A stretch of 64,000 bases of DNA from Gigaspora rosea (GCA_003550325.1 QKWP01001677.1:19422-83421), one strand, 5' to 3'; positions 36,492-50,065 are shown, numbered from the stretch's first letter. Translations and numbers: made by a program. Notes: a model not told the origin generated them from the letters alone.

Positions 36492-39400
36492 TTTTTCACT
36501 TTTAAAGGAAAATTTCGAAGATTATATATATGATCAATTTGTGGGAATTTCATATTTATAGTATTTATATAGTATTTATATAGTATTTATATATTATTTT
36601 TTTTTTATATATAATATTTTATGTTTTTATTGACAATTTGACATATTGAATGTTTCCAAATGAAGTAGATACCTGTCATTCCTGAATTTAAGTTTTGCGT
36701 GCAGATTTCAGGTGCTCTGCGATCGTTGATAATGATAATTTTTTTTGCTACTTTACCTTATTGATTTATTTGATATCAATAAAAAAATAAAAAATCCGAT
36801 AGTGATATCAAAAAAAAAAACTTTATCATGATTTACTGATAGGGAATGCTTTTTTTCCTAAAAACCTGTATAACATTGCCTATATAAATTATATTTTTTT
36901 TCGGAGTTATAACAGGTTGACCGGTAAATGGCTAAATCACTTCAAGTAGTTTCAGTAGCGTGATGTACAACTGTAAATATATACAAAACAATCGTTTATA
37001 TATACAATATATATATATATATATATAACTTATATTGATCTTTGAAACCTAGTATAAATTTTAGATTAAAATTTTTAGAGTTAAGGTTTTTAGATGAGAT
37101 TTTTTGACACTGAAATACCTTTGTTAGGTATGGCAACTATTATATTAAACATCGTTTAAAAATGTTTGTGATTTATTTCTTTTTAACTACGCACGTACGT
37201 ACCCGATTTATAGTTGTACGTAATCAATAAAATGAGTCTAACCATAAAATAATAATTTATATGATCTCTATATGGAAAATAAATCTATCAAAAAAAATAA
37301 AAGATATTTGGTAAAAATATTTGGTTATTACGATTACATCTCTTTTTTTAAAAAGTCGGGTAATCCAAGATTTATTTAAAGAAATTTTAAAAAAAAATAA
37401 ATGTGCAAGGGAACAACATACTATTTATATAATTGCAATTAATAAAGATGAGATGTTAATTTTTTACAATTTACAATTTATACTGTACGTATTTTCTACG
37501 TATACGCATGATATTACGTAGTAATTTTTGTGTTGTACAATCAGTATCAGTATTAATGAGTATATAATATAATAATATAATATATATATATATAAATATA
37601 TATAATATGCAATAGTATCATTATATTACGTACTGATAATTGATTTCTAACTTTGAAAGGTATCACAGTCATAGCGCTAAAAAATTTTTTGACAAAAAAT
37701 CGAACAGGAATCCCTATTGTGGTATACCCATGACCAGATCACGAATAATATGATAAATAAATTCAGTATTTACAGTATTATACACGTATTTTCTCTGCAA
37801 TTATTCTCTGCAATGTTGGTTAAATGGCTGACCTGTCATAGACCATTTTGGTCATAAACGAAAGGTTGTTATTTCTTAATATAGTAAAAAAAATTTTTTT
37901 TTTTATTAGCACGCGTTATATGACGAAAATGTCATATGATTGTATAACCTAAATCAAAAAAAAACAAGTTGCTATGGCTTAGCTTATACCGAATTTTTAT
38001 ATTAATAATATATATATTATATATTTGAATATATAAATATATAAACTGATTATTTCAAATTTATTCAAAATTTAATATTAAAATGAAACATATACCGGTA
38101 GTATGTATAGTATGTATAGTATGTATAGTACGTATAGTGTTTAAGGCATCTCTGATCTAAAACAATGTTTTGATAAATAATTTTATTTTGATTAGGGTTT
38201 GGTTAGAGTTAGAATTAATAAAAGACAAAAGCCATTTTTTGACAAAAATATTTCTTTAGGCAAAATGCAAAAATCAAAACTTATTGGTAAAAATAAATTA
38301 TAAAACTAAGTTATTGTTTGAGACCTGATAAAACTATTTAAATTAGAAGAATGTAAATTAAAGAATATTAAAATACTATATATATATATATAGTAATTAT
38401 ATATAAAACAATAGTATGCTATTAACTTTTTAAGTATGATAAAAGGTTTTTTAAAAAAATGGTTAACAAATTATAAAACTAATATTAAAACTAGAATTAG
38501 TACTTATTGATATTCTATTGTTCTATTGTAAATTCTATTTGTTTTATTCTGTTGTTTTGTTTTATTGATATAAATACAATACTTTTCTAAATGCATATTT
38601 TTGTTTTGTTTTAAGAAATTATTTGTGCCAAATATATATTTTATATTTTGTTAAATACACATTCTTTCAAAAAATTTTTTCTTTTTTAAATGCACATAGC
38701 CAATCAAATTTTAGTATCTAAGATAAATTACACAAATTTAATAAAAGTATTAAAACAACTGCCTTATATTGGCAGAACACTCACTTCGGAAATGACAATG
38801 ACAATGATAGCAAAGCAGGAAACCGCTTTAACTGACACTCAAAATAACCTGGTAAATGAATGAAAAGCCAAAGAACAAGCCACAACTAACCATGAAAACA
38901 AACAAAAATCTAATTTTTAAAGCTACGATTTGATTGGCTTTCTCTAAATACAAAACCTTACTAAAAACATGTTTTAGACTTGTTTGTATATATTGTATTT
39001 ATAGAGGTTTAACTGTAAATATATATTTAGCTTTTAATTTAATCAATAATTTATTTTATAATTACAAATTAATAAAACAAAAAAAATTTTATATATGGTG
39101 TACCAAGTTATTTCTTATCAAAAATTATGTATATTCTAATAATTCTATAAAATCTAGTTTTAAATATTTTTTAAAGAGCATTAGTTTATGGTTGACCAGG
39201 AATTCGGAAAATTTTGAAAATAAATTTTCCTAAATTATTCCAAATTTTTGAGCAAATTTTGATATTTCCAAATTTTGTATTTGGCCAAATTTTTCCAAAT
39301 TTTTTACCGATTTGCTAGTGTACATGTGATCTCTGACCAATAAAAATACAGACAATAAAAATGTGCTATATATTTCAAATAGTTCATCTAGTGTTTTAAT

Positions 39401-39961
39401 CCTAATTTTGATAGCTATTCAGATAAATCTGAATTGAATTCACATCAAATTATATATAAAGCTTACTTTGTTATATATTCTTAGGTCCATAATTTAAATT
39501 CTTTGACCAATCCTAGTAAAAATCTCTAGCCTGGATATCTGAATTTGTTTGGATTGAAGAATCACTACAGATTTTAGAATTAGATTCAAAATACTATGCA
39601 CATCAAATTTACATTTATAATTTTGCTAGCTCTTTTGCAAAAGTACAAAAGTTAATTTACACAATATAGTATTTTTTTTTTTAATCACATGAACAAAAAA
39701 AAATTCTGACTAAAAATTATCTAAGCATAGATTGAAGCTAACAGATATACTCAATTACACAAAATTATAAATTTCAGAATTGGAAAATTTTTCACTAGTT
39801 ATAATTATACAAAATCATGGTTTTTGATTAGTTAACAAACCTTTTTTAATGAAAATATTCAAATAATTCTAAATATTTAAAGATTTTATTCAAATTTTAT
39901 CCAAATATTGGCCAACATTCTAAATAAATTTTTGCAATTTTCAAACCAAATTTTTCTGGGT
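36492..39961. other. No gene seen: AT-rich intergenic DNA
   Basis: Holds (TA)n tracts (about 37010-37028, 37560-37610) and a 9-bp GTATGTATA array (38101-38138). Several short ORFs (for example 37321-37521 and 38934-39233) have A/T-driven composition and no motif. Confidence 0.4.
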
Positions 39962-41375
39962 TTTTAATAGCGACCCCATAATTATCCAATTAAAAGCAAT
40001 TACATGATTAGCTTTTTTTGTTTTTTTTCTAAGTTAATTTATTTTTTTTCTTTAATTTAATTTTTTTTATTTTTTTTTGTTTTTTTTTATTAATTTAATT
40101 TTTTTTCCAAGTTTTTTTTATTAATTGATTGTTTTTTTAGTCGAATACATATAAAGAAATGGAAAAAAAACGGGAAGAAAAATGAAAAGAAAAACAAGAC
40201 AAAAAACAGGAAAAAAAAGAATGAAAAATTGGATGAAAAATAGGATGAAAAAGAACAAAAACAGTGATGAATAAATCAATAAACAGAAAATCTACTAAGA
40301 AATGATTAAAAAGTTATTAGAAAACCCTACTAAAAACTAATAAAGAACCTATGAATTTACTAGAAGAACCCATTAGAAAAAAATGACAAAGAATTTACAG
40401 AAAGAACCAGCCAAAAAAATTCACTGAAAATGATAAAGAACTACTGAAAACTCTACTAAAAATGATGAAGAACCACTTAAAAACTTCTGGAAAAATCTAC
40501 CGTAAACTGCCGTATAAACAGCCCCCCCACATATCAGACCCCCCTCTCATTTTTACTAATAATTTTCTTTTTTTTACTAATTAATTTTTTTGGTGGAATG
40601 TACCAGACCCGGGCTGTTTATACGGCAGTTTACAGTACTAAAAATTAATGAAGAGAAAAGAACCTACTGAACAAACCTACTAAAAAAATGACAAAATTAC
40701 CCACCAAAAAATGACGAAAAAGAGAAAGAACTTACTAGAAAATTCTACCAAAAACAACAAAGAAGCACTAAAAATTGATAAGAAACAAAAAACAAATTTA
40801 CTACAAAATAACAAAATTACTCACTAAAAAAGATGAAGAAAACCAACGAAGAATTACAAAAAAGCTTACAAAACCTACCGAAAATGACAAAGAACCACTG
40901 AAGAATTTATTGGAAACAGCAAAACGACAAAATTACGTACTGAAAAACAACAAAAAAATTGACAGATCCCACTAAAAATAATAAAGAACTACCAAAAAAC
41001 TTATTGTAAGAACCTACCAAAAATTGAGAAAAAGAACCCATCAAAAGACTACAAACCTCCAGAAAGAACTACTAAAAAAAAGGCTTCAATAATGGCTTTA
41101 GCGATAACTCCATCGACAACTCCAGCAACAACTCCAGTAATGACTCTAGCAACAACTTTAGCAACAACTCTAGCAACAACTCCAGCGATAACAAGATAAA
41201 AATAACTAAAAGAAAAAATATTCATATTAAAAAAATTTAAAAAAAATAATAATTGTTTAAAAAAAAATTTAAAAAAAAACGAATCATTTATATGATCACC
41301 AATTTTAAAAATGATTGGCTGATTATATGATCATATTTGGAGTTGTCATAGCAAAAAGTTGCTATGAGTAATTTC
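39962..41375. mobile_element. TAGCGACC-family element, inverted copy 2
   Basis: It starts AATAGCGACCCC and ends with the inverse of CATAGCAAC...GCTATG, ATCAGCCAATCATTTT and GGTGATCATATAA, matching copy 1 (2727-4950) in opposite orientation. The interior is A-rich low-complexity DNA with AAGAACCACTAAAAA-type repeats and a CAACTCCAGCAACAACTC array (41100-41200). A 66-aa Lys-rich ORF at 40775-40975 is a product of that repeat. The small MITE at 40500-40635 is nested inside. Confidence 0.5.
40500..40635. mobile_element. 136-bp CCGTAAACTG MITE, copy 2
   Basis: Near-perfect TIRs (CCGTAAACTGCCGTATAAAC / GTTTATACGGCAGTTTACAG) with TA on both sides (40498-40499, 40636-40637), the Tc1/mariner target. 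It is the less diverged of the two copies. Confidence 0.78.
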
Positions 41376-42139
41376 TTTTTTTTAAAAATGTAACTATTGT
41401 TTTTCATTAGTGCTATCCAAATTATTAGTTAGAATTTTTAAAAAAGTTTAAGAATTAAAATTATATTATATGTGTTTAAAATTAAGCTACCTTTTTTGTA
41501 GATTAGCTAAAGTAGAATGAAATTTAATTATCAATATATTAAGTGATACTCCCAATAATGAATCACATAATCTATTCACTTATTAAAAATTAACAAGTTT
41601 TGATTTACAATAATTTTTTTTTATAAACAAATGCTTATTCTTTTGCAAAGAAACAGGTAAAAATCAGTTAAGAAAAGTAAGTTTTTAATAAAGTTTTTTT
41701 TTAACAAAAACATTTTTTTAAGAAAAGTGAGCAACTAAAACCTTTTATTTTTTTTTAAAAAAAAACATATAGTTTTTTTATTACAAAAAAATTTTTTTTT
41801 TCTTTAAAAATAAACACAATATAGTTTTTTTTTTAATTTTTCTAAAGAATTATAGAATAGTTTTTTTTAATACTTTTTTTTACTAGTTATATACTTTTGA
41901 ATTTTGATTATAGACAAAAAAAATAAAATTAATATTTCAAACACTTTTGACTCTATTACCAAAATAAATCTCTTTTTTTTATTAATATTACAAACCCTTT
42001 TGAAGTATCAGATGAAGAATTTGATAGTAATTTGTGGTCTTTAATCATAAATATATAGATATAATACAATATGTACATAGTGATTTCTGAAAAGTTTATA
42101 CATACCATTTTATAAAACATCAAATATCAAGTAAGTATC

Positions 42140-43230
42140 AAGAAGATGTTTCAAATAATAAATGAAAAAAGTCTAATATTCAATTAGCTGGTCTTTGTAA
42201 AGCTAAAATTAAAATAACATAGTTTGTATTTGCAAGAATAGTTTGAATTGAATGATTTCAAAATTTTTGAGATCATTCATATTTATTAAATAAAAGTGAT
42301 ATGCTTAAATGGCCAAGTATTATTCGTATATAAATTACAAATAAGGTAGCTAAAAATTATATACCTGTAGCAATTACTAGTACAGTCAAGAAGTAAGTAA
42401 AACACAAGTATAAATTAGATAATAACTTTGATTATTTAAAGCAAAAAGGAGTCACAAATATTAAATATAAAATTAATAGACCAATAAATATTTATTTAAT
42501 AGATAGTAAAAAGTTAGAAACAGACAAATCAGTGACTTTATCTTATTTAAAAAGTTAAAATTATTATACTAAACATTTTTTTGTTACTCAATAATCAGTC
42601 AATAATCTGCAAAAGAGACAAGAAAACATACAAAAGGTATAGTTTTTATAAATTCTTGACAAATAGAAAAACTTTAGCAAGCACTATAGTTGGCTTACAT
42701 TAATAGATTCAACTCATAAATAAGTGGAGTCTTTTTACATTGTATGTTTATAACAATTATGAATACTAGAAAAGCAGATCTTATTTTTTTGTATATACAA
42801 AAAATAGTGTAACTATTACAAATATACTATAATTAGTTTAAAGCAAATGTTGCCATTGGTATTCTTAGTATATCTTAATTAACCAAAACAGCACTGAAGC
42901 AAATAGCATAAAAAAATTTTCCTAGTATTAGTACTAGTAAATCTAAATATAAAGTTTTATATTGTATTGTCTATTTAATATGAACATAGTTTCAAAAATT
43001 TATAATAGCAAAACTCAGAAAATTATAATTGAAGCCATAAATAAAAAACAAAAATAGGATATGAACAACTCATTTAAAATATCATTAATACTTGTTTAGT
43101 TCCTACAATTTACAAATATATTCAATAAAATTATACTAAAAATACTCAACTCAAATCATATTCATGAATGTATTAAAGTTCTTTTACAGTGAGCTAAAAG
43201 AACCATATTCCATCTACATAGATTAGTTGA
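42140..43230 (+). pseudogene. Badly decayed protein-like stretch, possibly a MULE-type transposase
   Basis: Conceptual translation in shifting frames gives fragments such as QLAGLCKAKIKI, WLTLIDSTHK and IIEAINKKQK between many stops. The IDSTHK fragment resembles the D-x-T-x-K-T block that begins the MULE transposase domain. Decay is too advanced to place start, end or catalytic residues, so the assignment is tentative. Confidence 0.3.
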
Positions 43231-43290
43231 TGCATTTCAAAAGGTTGTTGCTTTTGATAATAAAAAAAAGAGTAAATCTATGGACCATCC

Positions 43291-43934
43291 AGGACCCCGA
43301 ACAATCTATATGAGGTCATAGGTTGAAAAATAGCTAATGGAATGCTGTTTTTTTAAAAAAGGTTATATTTGAAAAGTAGGTATTGGAGAAAAAGGTTATA
43401 TTTGAAACCCACTAAATGGCAAAATAGGTATATTTGAAAGAATGCTAATGGGGTAATTTTTATAAATGTTATAATTGAAATGTGCTAATGAAAAATTGGG
43501 CTATAATAGTAACTCAGCAGGTAAAAAGAAGAGAGGAGAAAAGGGAGAGAGGGGTAAAAGAGAAAGAAAAAAAAGGGAGAGGAGTAAAAGGGAGAGAGGG
43601 GTAAAAATAGGTTGAAACAGGCTTTTTATTTTTTTGTTTTTTAATTTTTTTGCACAATTTGTGGTATATGTAGTTATGATCTAGGACACATTACAAATTA
43701 GATAAGCATAAGAAATTTTTTAAAAATTTTTTTTTGTTTTTTTTTTTGTTTTTTTTTAGGGAACATTTGTAGAGAATGTTTTGTTTTTTTTAGGGAACGT
43801 TTGTTTTTTTTTAGGNGTAAAAGTTCTATCTAATGTGTAAAATATAGCTTATATATACCAAACCAAAATGGCTAACCAAAAAAATTTTTACTATAATGCT
43901 CAAATATAACCTCACATAGATTATTCGGGGTCCT
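43291..43934. mobile_element. AGGACCCC-family TIR element, long copy
   Basis: TIRs AGGACCCCGAACAATCTAT on the left and the inverse of AGGACCCCGAATAATCTATG on the right, with flanks GACCATCC (43283-43290) and GACCATCT (43935-43942), a 7-of-8 match. Inside are repeats of GGTTATATTTGAAA and an N at 43816 within a GGGAACGTTTGTTTTT repeat. It is inserted at the start of the palindromic array. Confidence 0.65.
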
Positions 43935-45121
43935 GACCATCTCTATAGGTTTTGTTAAATACTATCCCTCTTAAAATAAAAAATTTTAAAATTTTGAGTG
44001 AAAATATTTTAACAACCATCTAACTAAATTCAATAAACTTTTTTTTATTGAATTCTATGCATCCATAAATTCAAATAAAAAAAAGTTCATTGAATTTAGT
44101 CAGATGGTTGTCAAGATATCTTTGCTCAAAGTTAGAGAAAAATCAAAATGCCTATTAAAATAAAAACTGCGCCAAGATTTTTTTAAAACTTTAAGCAAAG
44201 ATATCTTGACAACCATCTGACCAAATTCGATGAATTTTTTATTTGAATTCTATACATTTATAGAATTAAAATAAAAAAAAAAATTCATTGAATTTGGTTA
44301 GATAGTTGTCAAGATATCTTGGCTCGAAGTTTTAAAAAAATCTTTGCACAACTTTTATTTTGATAGATGTTTTGATTTTTCTCTAACTTTGAGCAAAGAT
44401 ATTTTGACAACCATTTGACTAAATTCAATAAACTTTTTTTATTTGAATTCTATGAATTCATAAAATTCAAATAAAAAAAAGTTCATTGAATTTAGTCAGA
44501 TAGTTGTCAAGATATCTTTGCTCAAAGTTAGAGAAAAATCAAAACGTCTATTAAAATAAAAGCTGCGCCAAGAATTTTTAAAACTTTGAGCAAAGATATC
44601 TTGACAACTAGCTGACTAAATTCGATGAATTTTTTTTATTTTAATTCTATAAAGGCATAGTATTCAAATAAAAAAAAGTTCATTGAATTTGGTCAGATGA
44701 TTGTTAAGATATCTTTGCTCAAAGTTTTAAAAAAAATCTTGGTGCAGCTTTTATTTTGATAGATGTTTTGATTTTCTCTAACTTTGTGTGAAGATATCTT
44801 AACAATCATCTGACTAAATTCAATGAACTTTTTTTTATTTGAATTTTATGAATTCCTAAAATTTAAATAAAAAAAGTTCATTGTATTTAGTTAGATATTT
44901 ATCAAGATATCTTTGATCAAAATTTTAAAATTTTTTATTTTGATTAGAAGGATAGCATTTAACAAGACCTATGTAGATGGTCCATAAATTTGCTCAACTT
45001 TGAACAAAGATATCTTGACGACTAACTGACTAAATTCGATGAATTTTTTTATTTTAATTTTATAAAGGCATAGAATTCAAATAAAAAAAAGTTCATCGAA
45101 TTTGGTCAGATAGTTGTCAAG

Positions 45122-45882
45122 CAGGGTTGGGCAAGCTGTATATCTAGTACTTTTTCACTGGACACTGGATGTTTCCAAATTGTCCAGTGTAATGTCCAGT
45201 GCATGTCCAGTGTCCAGTGACATATTTATAAAAAAATTCAATAAATAAATAAATTAGTCAAAGCACAATATATCTTGTCAGATAACTAGTACTCCTAGAG
45301 GATTGATTGCTCTAGCTAATTCTTAAAAATGTAGTTAAAATTTTATAATAATGCATTATACCTTTGATTTAATTTAATTTTATTCTTATTTAATTTTAAA
45401 ATTTAGTTTAATTATTGTATATTAGTCAAAAATTCTGTTAGCACATATAGTACATTTGAAAAAATTAATAAGCAATAAATATGTTGGTCACATAATACGT
45501 ATTTAACTAAATAAGATATCTATATGCAACCAATTTGCTTACAATTGTAAAGGATAGTATTTCAAATGATGTTAACCTCCCAAAGCAATATGTATGGTAA
45601 GCAGGTTTTGAGAGATATCAGGCTTGAAAACATTATAAATATTATATTATATAGCAGGAACAGGCTTAATAAATTAATTTTTTTAAGTTATCAATTTTAA
45701 CAGAATTGGTTAATTATCTAGTTTATTTATTTTTTTTGTTTAAAATTTTAAAAATTATAATTTTTTTTAATTTTTGTTATCTAGTGATTATTTTTCTTAA
45801 TCCATTGCTTTTCACTGGACAATTAGAACACTGGACACTGGACAAATTTCCAATTGTCCAATTATCCAGTCGCCCAACCCTG
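45122..45882. mobile_element. hAT-type MITE (CAGGGTTGGGC ends)
   Basis: The termini CAGGGTTGGGC / GCCCAACCCTG are flanked by a perfect 8-bp TSD TTGTCAAG (45114-45121, 45883-45890), itself part of the array unit. Subterminal CACTGGACA / TGTCCAGTG repeats occur at both sides. The 87-aa ORF across its right end is not a gene. Confidence 0.88.
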
Positions 45883-47970
45883 TTGTCAAGATATCTTTGC
45901 TCAAAGTTTTTAAAAAAATCTTGGCACAGCTTTTATTTTGATAGACATTTTGATTTTTCTTTAATTTGAGCGAAAATATCTTGACAACCATCTGACAAAA
46001 TTTAATGAACTCTTTTTTTATTTTAATTCTATGAATTAATAGAATTAAAATAAAAAAAGTTTATTGAATTTTGTCAGATAGTTGTCAAGATATTTTCATT
46101 CAAAATTAAAAAAAAATCAAACCATCTATCAAAATAAAAACTGCAGCAAGATTTTTTTAAAAACTTTGATCAAAGATATCATGATAACTATCTGACCAAA
46201 TTTGATGAACTTTTTTTTATTTGAATTCTATGCTTTTATAAAATTAAAATAAAAAAAATTCATCGAATTTAGTCAGTTGGTCATCAAGATATCTTTGTTC
46301 AAAGTTGAGCAAATCTATAGACCATCTATATAGGTCTTGTTAAATGCTATCCTTCTAATCAAAATAAAAAATTTTAAAATTTTGATCGAAAATATCTTGA
46401 CAACCATCTAACTAAATACAATGAACTTTTTTTATTTAAATTTTATGAATTCATAAAATTTAAATAAAAAAAAGTCTATTGAATTTAGTCAGATGGTTGT
46501 CAAAATATCTTCGCACAAAGTTAGAAAAAAATCAAAACATCTATCAAAATAAAAGCTTTGCCAAAATTTTTTTTAAAACTTTGAGCAAAGATATCTTGAC
46601 AACCATCTGACCAAATTAGATAAACTTTTTTTTATTTGAATACTATGCCTTTATAGAATTAAAATAAAAAAATCATCGAATTTAGTCAGCTAGTTGTCAA
46701 GATAACTTTGCTCAAAGTTTTAAAAAAATCTTGGCACAGCTCTTATTTTGATAGACGTTTTGATTTTTTTCTAACTTTGAGTGAAAATATCTTGACAGCC
46801 ATCTGACTAACTTTTTTTTATTTGAATTTTATAAATTTATAGAATTCAAATAAAAAAAAGTTCATTGAATTTAGTCAGATGGTTGTCAAGATATCTTCAC
46901 ACAAAGTTAAAGAAAAATCAAAATGTCTATTAAAATAAAAGCTGCGCCAAGATTTTTTAAACTTCGAGCAAAGATATTTTGACAACTATCTGACCAAATT
47001 CGATGAATTTTTTTTATTTTAATTCTATAAAGACATAGAATTTAAATAAAAAGAAGTTTATCGAATTTGGCCAGATGGTTGTCAAGATATCTTTGCTCAA
47101 AGTTTTAAAATAATTTTGGCGCAGCTTTTATTTTGATAGACATTTGATTTTTCTCTAACTTTGTGTGAAGATATCTTGACTAAATTCAATGAACTTTTTT
47201 TTCTTTGATGCATAGAATTCAAATAAAAAAAAAGTTTATTGAATTTAGTTAGATAGATCTTTGATCAAAATTTTAAAATTTTTTATTTTAATTGGAAAGA
47301 TGGCATTTAACAAGACCTATATGGATAGTCCATAGATTTGCTCAACTTTGAACAAAGATATCTTGACGACTAACTGACTAAATTTGATAAATTTTTTTTT
47401 ATTTTAATTCTATAAAGGTATAGAATTCAAATAAAAAAAGTTCGTCAAATTTGGTCAGATGGTTGTCAAAATATTTTTGATCAAAGTTTTAAAAAAAATC
47501 TTGGTACAGCTTTTATTTTAATAAATGTTTTGATTTTTCTCTAACTTTGTGCAAAGATATCTTGACAACCATCTGATTAAATTCAATAAACTTTTTTTTA
47601 TTTGAATTCATAAATGCATAGAATTCAAATAAAAAAAAGTTCATTAAATTTAGTTAGATGGTTGTCAAGATAACTTTGCACAAAGTTAGAAAAAAATCAA
47701 AATGTCTATCAAAATAAAGCTGCACCAAAATTTTTTTAAAACTTTGAGCAAAGATTTCTTGACAACTATCTGACCAAATTTGATAATCTTTTTTTTTATT
47801 TGAATACTATGCCTTTATAGAATTAAAATAAAAAAAATTTATTGAATTTAGATTTAGTCAGCTTGTTGTTAAGATATCTTTGCTCAAAGTTTTAAATAAA
47901 TCTTGGCGTAGCTTTTATTTTAATAAACGTTTTGATTTTTCTCTAACTTTGAGTGAAAATAACTTGACTA

Positions 47971-48205
47971 GTGATGCCACCAAAATTGATTTTTGAAAAA
48001 GCCCTATTTCATCTTTATTAAAGAAAATTAAAATTTTTTATAAGAAAGAACAAATAAAATTTATATAGATATGTTCCTTATAATTTCGTCTATTCAAAAA
48101 AAGTATCAAATAATTTCGTCTTTCAAGTAAAATAGGTCAAAAACAATTTCGGCTTCAAATTTTAATTTCAGGTTTTAGAACCCGAAATGCTTTCGTCCTT
48201 ATATA
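47971..48205. repeat. TTTCGTC repeat, copy 2
   Basis: Homologous over its full length to 11740-11973 (GTGATGCCACC start, CCCGAAATGCTTTCGTCCT end). It interrupts the palindromic array. Both flanks resemble the array phrase TATCTTGAC, consistent with a diverged target duplication of about 13 bp. Confidence 0.7.
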
Positions 48206-48236
48206 TAATCTTAATAGCTATCTGACTAGTGTTCCG

Positions 48237-48831
48237 CAGTGATGGACAGTCACATTTGATGACTATGATGACTTAGATGACTTAGTCACTAATCATTTGT
48301 CACTCTAAAAAATTAGGTGACAAGTCACTTAAATAATTATAAAGGGAACGTTTAAAGCATTGTGCATCATATGTTTTTGACTATTTAGTTAAAGTTAGGA
48401 TAAGGTTGGTTCGGGTTAGGGTTAGGGCATATTTTATAGGTAAATCACCTTCCTGACATTTTTTATTAGTGCATCAATATAGGTTTAGGCATTAGTTTTT
48501 TTGTATTCTTCGTTTTTTCGCTTTCTTTCTTCTATTTTTCTTTGTCGGGCTGATCTGTGTCGATCAAAACAAACAATTTGATTGGCCTTATATCACGTAT
48601 TGCATAATATTTTTAAATTTAATAAAAATCTAATTTTTATTGGCTATTTAAGTGACACATGACTAAGTGACATAGTGACATATGTCATTTTATATTATTT
48701 TTTATTTATATGTGATTTTGTCATTTCATTCGTGACAAAGTGACTAAGTATATCGTGACATAATATAACATGACTAGATGACTAAGGTCACAATTAAAAC
48801 TCCCAAGTGACATGGGTTTTGTCCATTACTG
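48237..48831. mobile_element. hAT-type MITE (CAGTGATGGACA ends)
   Basis: The ends CAGTGATGGACA / TGTCCATTACTG are flanked by GTGTTCCG (48229-48236) and GTGTTCTG (48832-48839), a 7-of-8 duplication. The interior is packed with GTGACTAAGTGACA-type repeats. Short TTAGGGTTAGGG near 48415 is incidental. Confidence 0.75.
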
Positions 48832-49147
48832 GTGTTCTGCATGGATCGAATCGGTTAGATATTTTGAAAGATCCGGACCCGATCTGAAAAACTAGATTGA
48901 GTCCAAGTCCAAATCCGGATCTGGCTAAAAAGGTCCAAGTCTGATCCGGGATCCGATAACAGATAAATAAAAAAAACTTCTAATTGGCCAATAAGCAATT
49001 AGTCAAAATTGAATTGTATGTAAGACCTTCTGAATTATTATAATCATAATTATGATCAAATTATTAACTAAAAATACTTAATAATTATAATCATAATTAT
49101 AATCAAATTATTAACTAATAATACTTAATAATGTATAGCGCATCTAA
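48832..49147. other. Fragment of another repeat, no gene
   Basis: Contains GATCCGGACCCGATCTG and related GATCCGGA repeats typical of a subterminal region, probably one end of an element whose other end I cannot find. Then AT-rich DNA with a duplicated ATAATCATAATTAT. Confidence 0.35.
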
Positions 49148-49307
49148 GAGCGCTGACATTTATTACCTAATATTCATTTACTATAGGGGCTTACCCCCAC
49201 CCCCAGGTAAGATCTATAAATAGAATTTTAGCCAATCAAATTTAACTAAGATAAGATTTTTCTTGACCCCCCACCCCCTAAAATATTACCTAATAAATGT
49301 CAGCGCC
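49148..49307. mobile_element. Small TAA-target MITE (160 bp)
   Basis: TIRs GAGCGCTGACATTTATTA and the inverse of GGCGCTGACATTTATTAG, flanked by TAA on both sides (49145-49147, 49308-49310). GGGG/CCCC tracts follow the TIRs, as in the larger TTA-target elements. Confidence 0.68.
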
Positions 49308-49560
49308 TAATTTTTTTCATTATTAATTCTAATTATATACTATATAAATACTATTTATCAATTAATTATCAAAATTGCAAAAGCAAATTTGACCACAATC
49401 AGCACAAATTTATTATTAAACTAACTATCAAAATTCATCTAATTATTTCTTGCATGATAACTCCAAAGCATAAATATTTTTATTCAAGTCTTTTACTCAA
49501 TAAAATTTATAAATACTATTGTTATAGAATAGGTTTCTTGTTAGATACAGAGTAAAGCGG

Positions 49561-49696
49561 AGTTTTACAGTTTTACAGTTTTACAGTTTTACAGTTTTAC
49601 AGTTTTACAGTTTTACAATTTTACAGTTTTACAGTTTTACAGTTTTACAGTTTTACAGTTTTACAGTTTTACAGTTTTACAGTTTACAGTTTTTAC
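49561..49696 (+). repeat. AGTTTTAC octamer array in the 5' LTR
   Basis: Fifteen 8-bp units followed by a 7-bp and a 9-bp variant. The 3' LTR has seven units (58935-58990) followed by the same two variants. It lies upstream of the TATA box, in the U3 position. Confidence 0.95.
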
Positions 49697-49760
49697 AGTT
49701 TTATTATTATTTTTATATTATAATTGTATTATTATATTATTTTATTACTCGCTTGAAAGA

Positions 49761-49768
49761 TATATAAA
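49761..49768 (+). promoter_or_regulatory. LTR TATA box
   Basis: TATATAAA followed by CCCTAG, shared exactly by both LTRs and placed in the expected U3 position. Confidence 0.6.
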
Positions 49769-50065
49769 CCCTAGCTTTTTGACCTTCTACACATTAGCTT
49801 TTAGCTTAGACTCAGATTTCCCTTTTCTTTTCTCTAATGCCTAAACATAATTATATCTCTTGCATGATATTATTTAAATAAATAAAATATATCTTTGCCA
49901 AATAAATATACTCCTGTTAATTAGTAAATATAAACTGAACTGCTCTAGTGAAGTAATATTCCACTTCCACACCTCTTCATATCTTCTCTGACCCTTACAA
50001 GATCCCTGTCGCTGTGTGCTGTGTTGCAAGTACTATATAGAAAGCTATAGTCGCTTGTAATATTT

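Larger units (their letters stand above)
43935..48210. repeat. Array of roughly 200-bp palindromic units
   Basis: Alternating copies of CTTGACAACCATCTGAC...AAATTCGATGAACTTTTTTT and its reverse complement, about 100 bp apart, meeting at GAATTCTATG..CATAGAATTC centres. There are around ten palindromes on each side of an inserted hAT element (45122-45882). A phrase AGGTCTTGTTAAATGCTATC recurs at about 43945, 44960, 46330 and 47320, suggesting a higher-order unit of about 1.0-1.4 kb. No coding capacity. Confidence 0.8.
49520..50062 (+). repeat. 5' LTR
   Basis: Starts TGTTATAGAATAGG. Contains 15 perfect-length copies of the 8-mer AGTTTTAC (49561-49680, one base substitution), a TATA box TATATAAA (49761-49768) and AATAAA signals (about 49881). 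It ends TAATA where the 3' LTR has the canonical TAACA. 543 bp, 64 bp longer than the 3' LTR. Confidence 0.92.

Noticed and set aside
40775..40975. 66-aa Lys-rich ORF
   Set aside because: Translation of an A-rich AAGAACCACTAAA minisatellite.
48405..48430. Telomeric repeat TTAGGG
   Set aside because: Only about two units here (and one or two near 13890), inside MITEs; no terminal array.
49561..49696. CRISPR-like repeat array
   Set aside because: Contiguous 8-bp units without spacers, inside an LTR of a eukaryotic retrotransposon.
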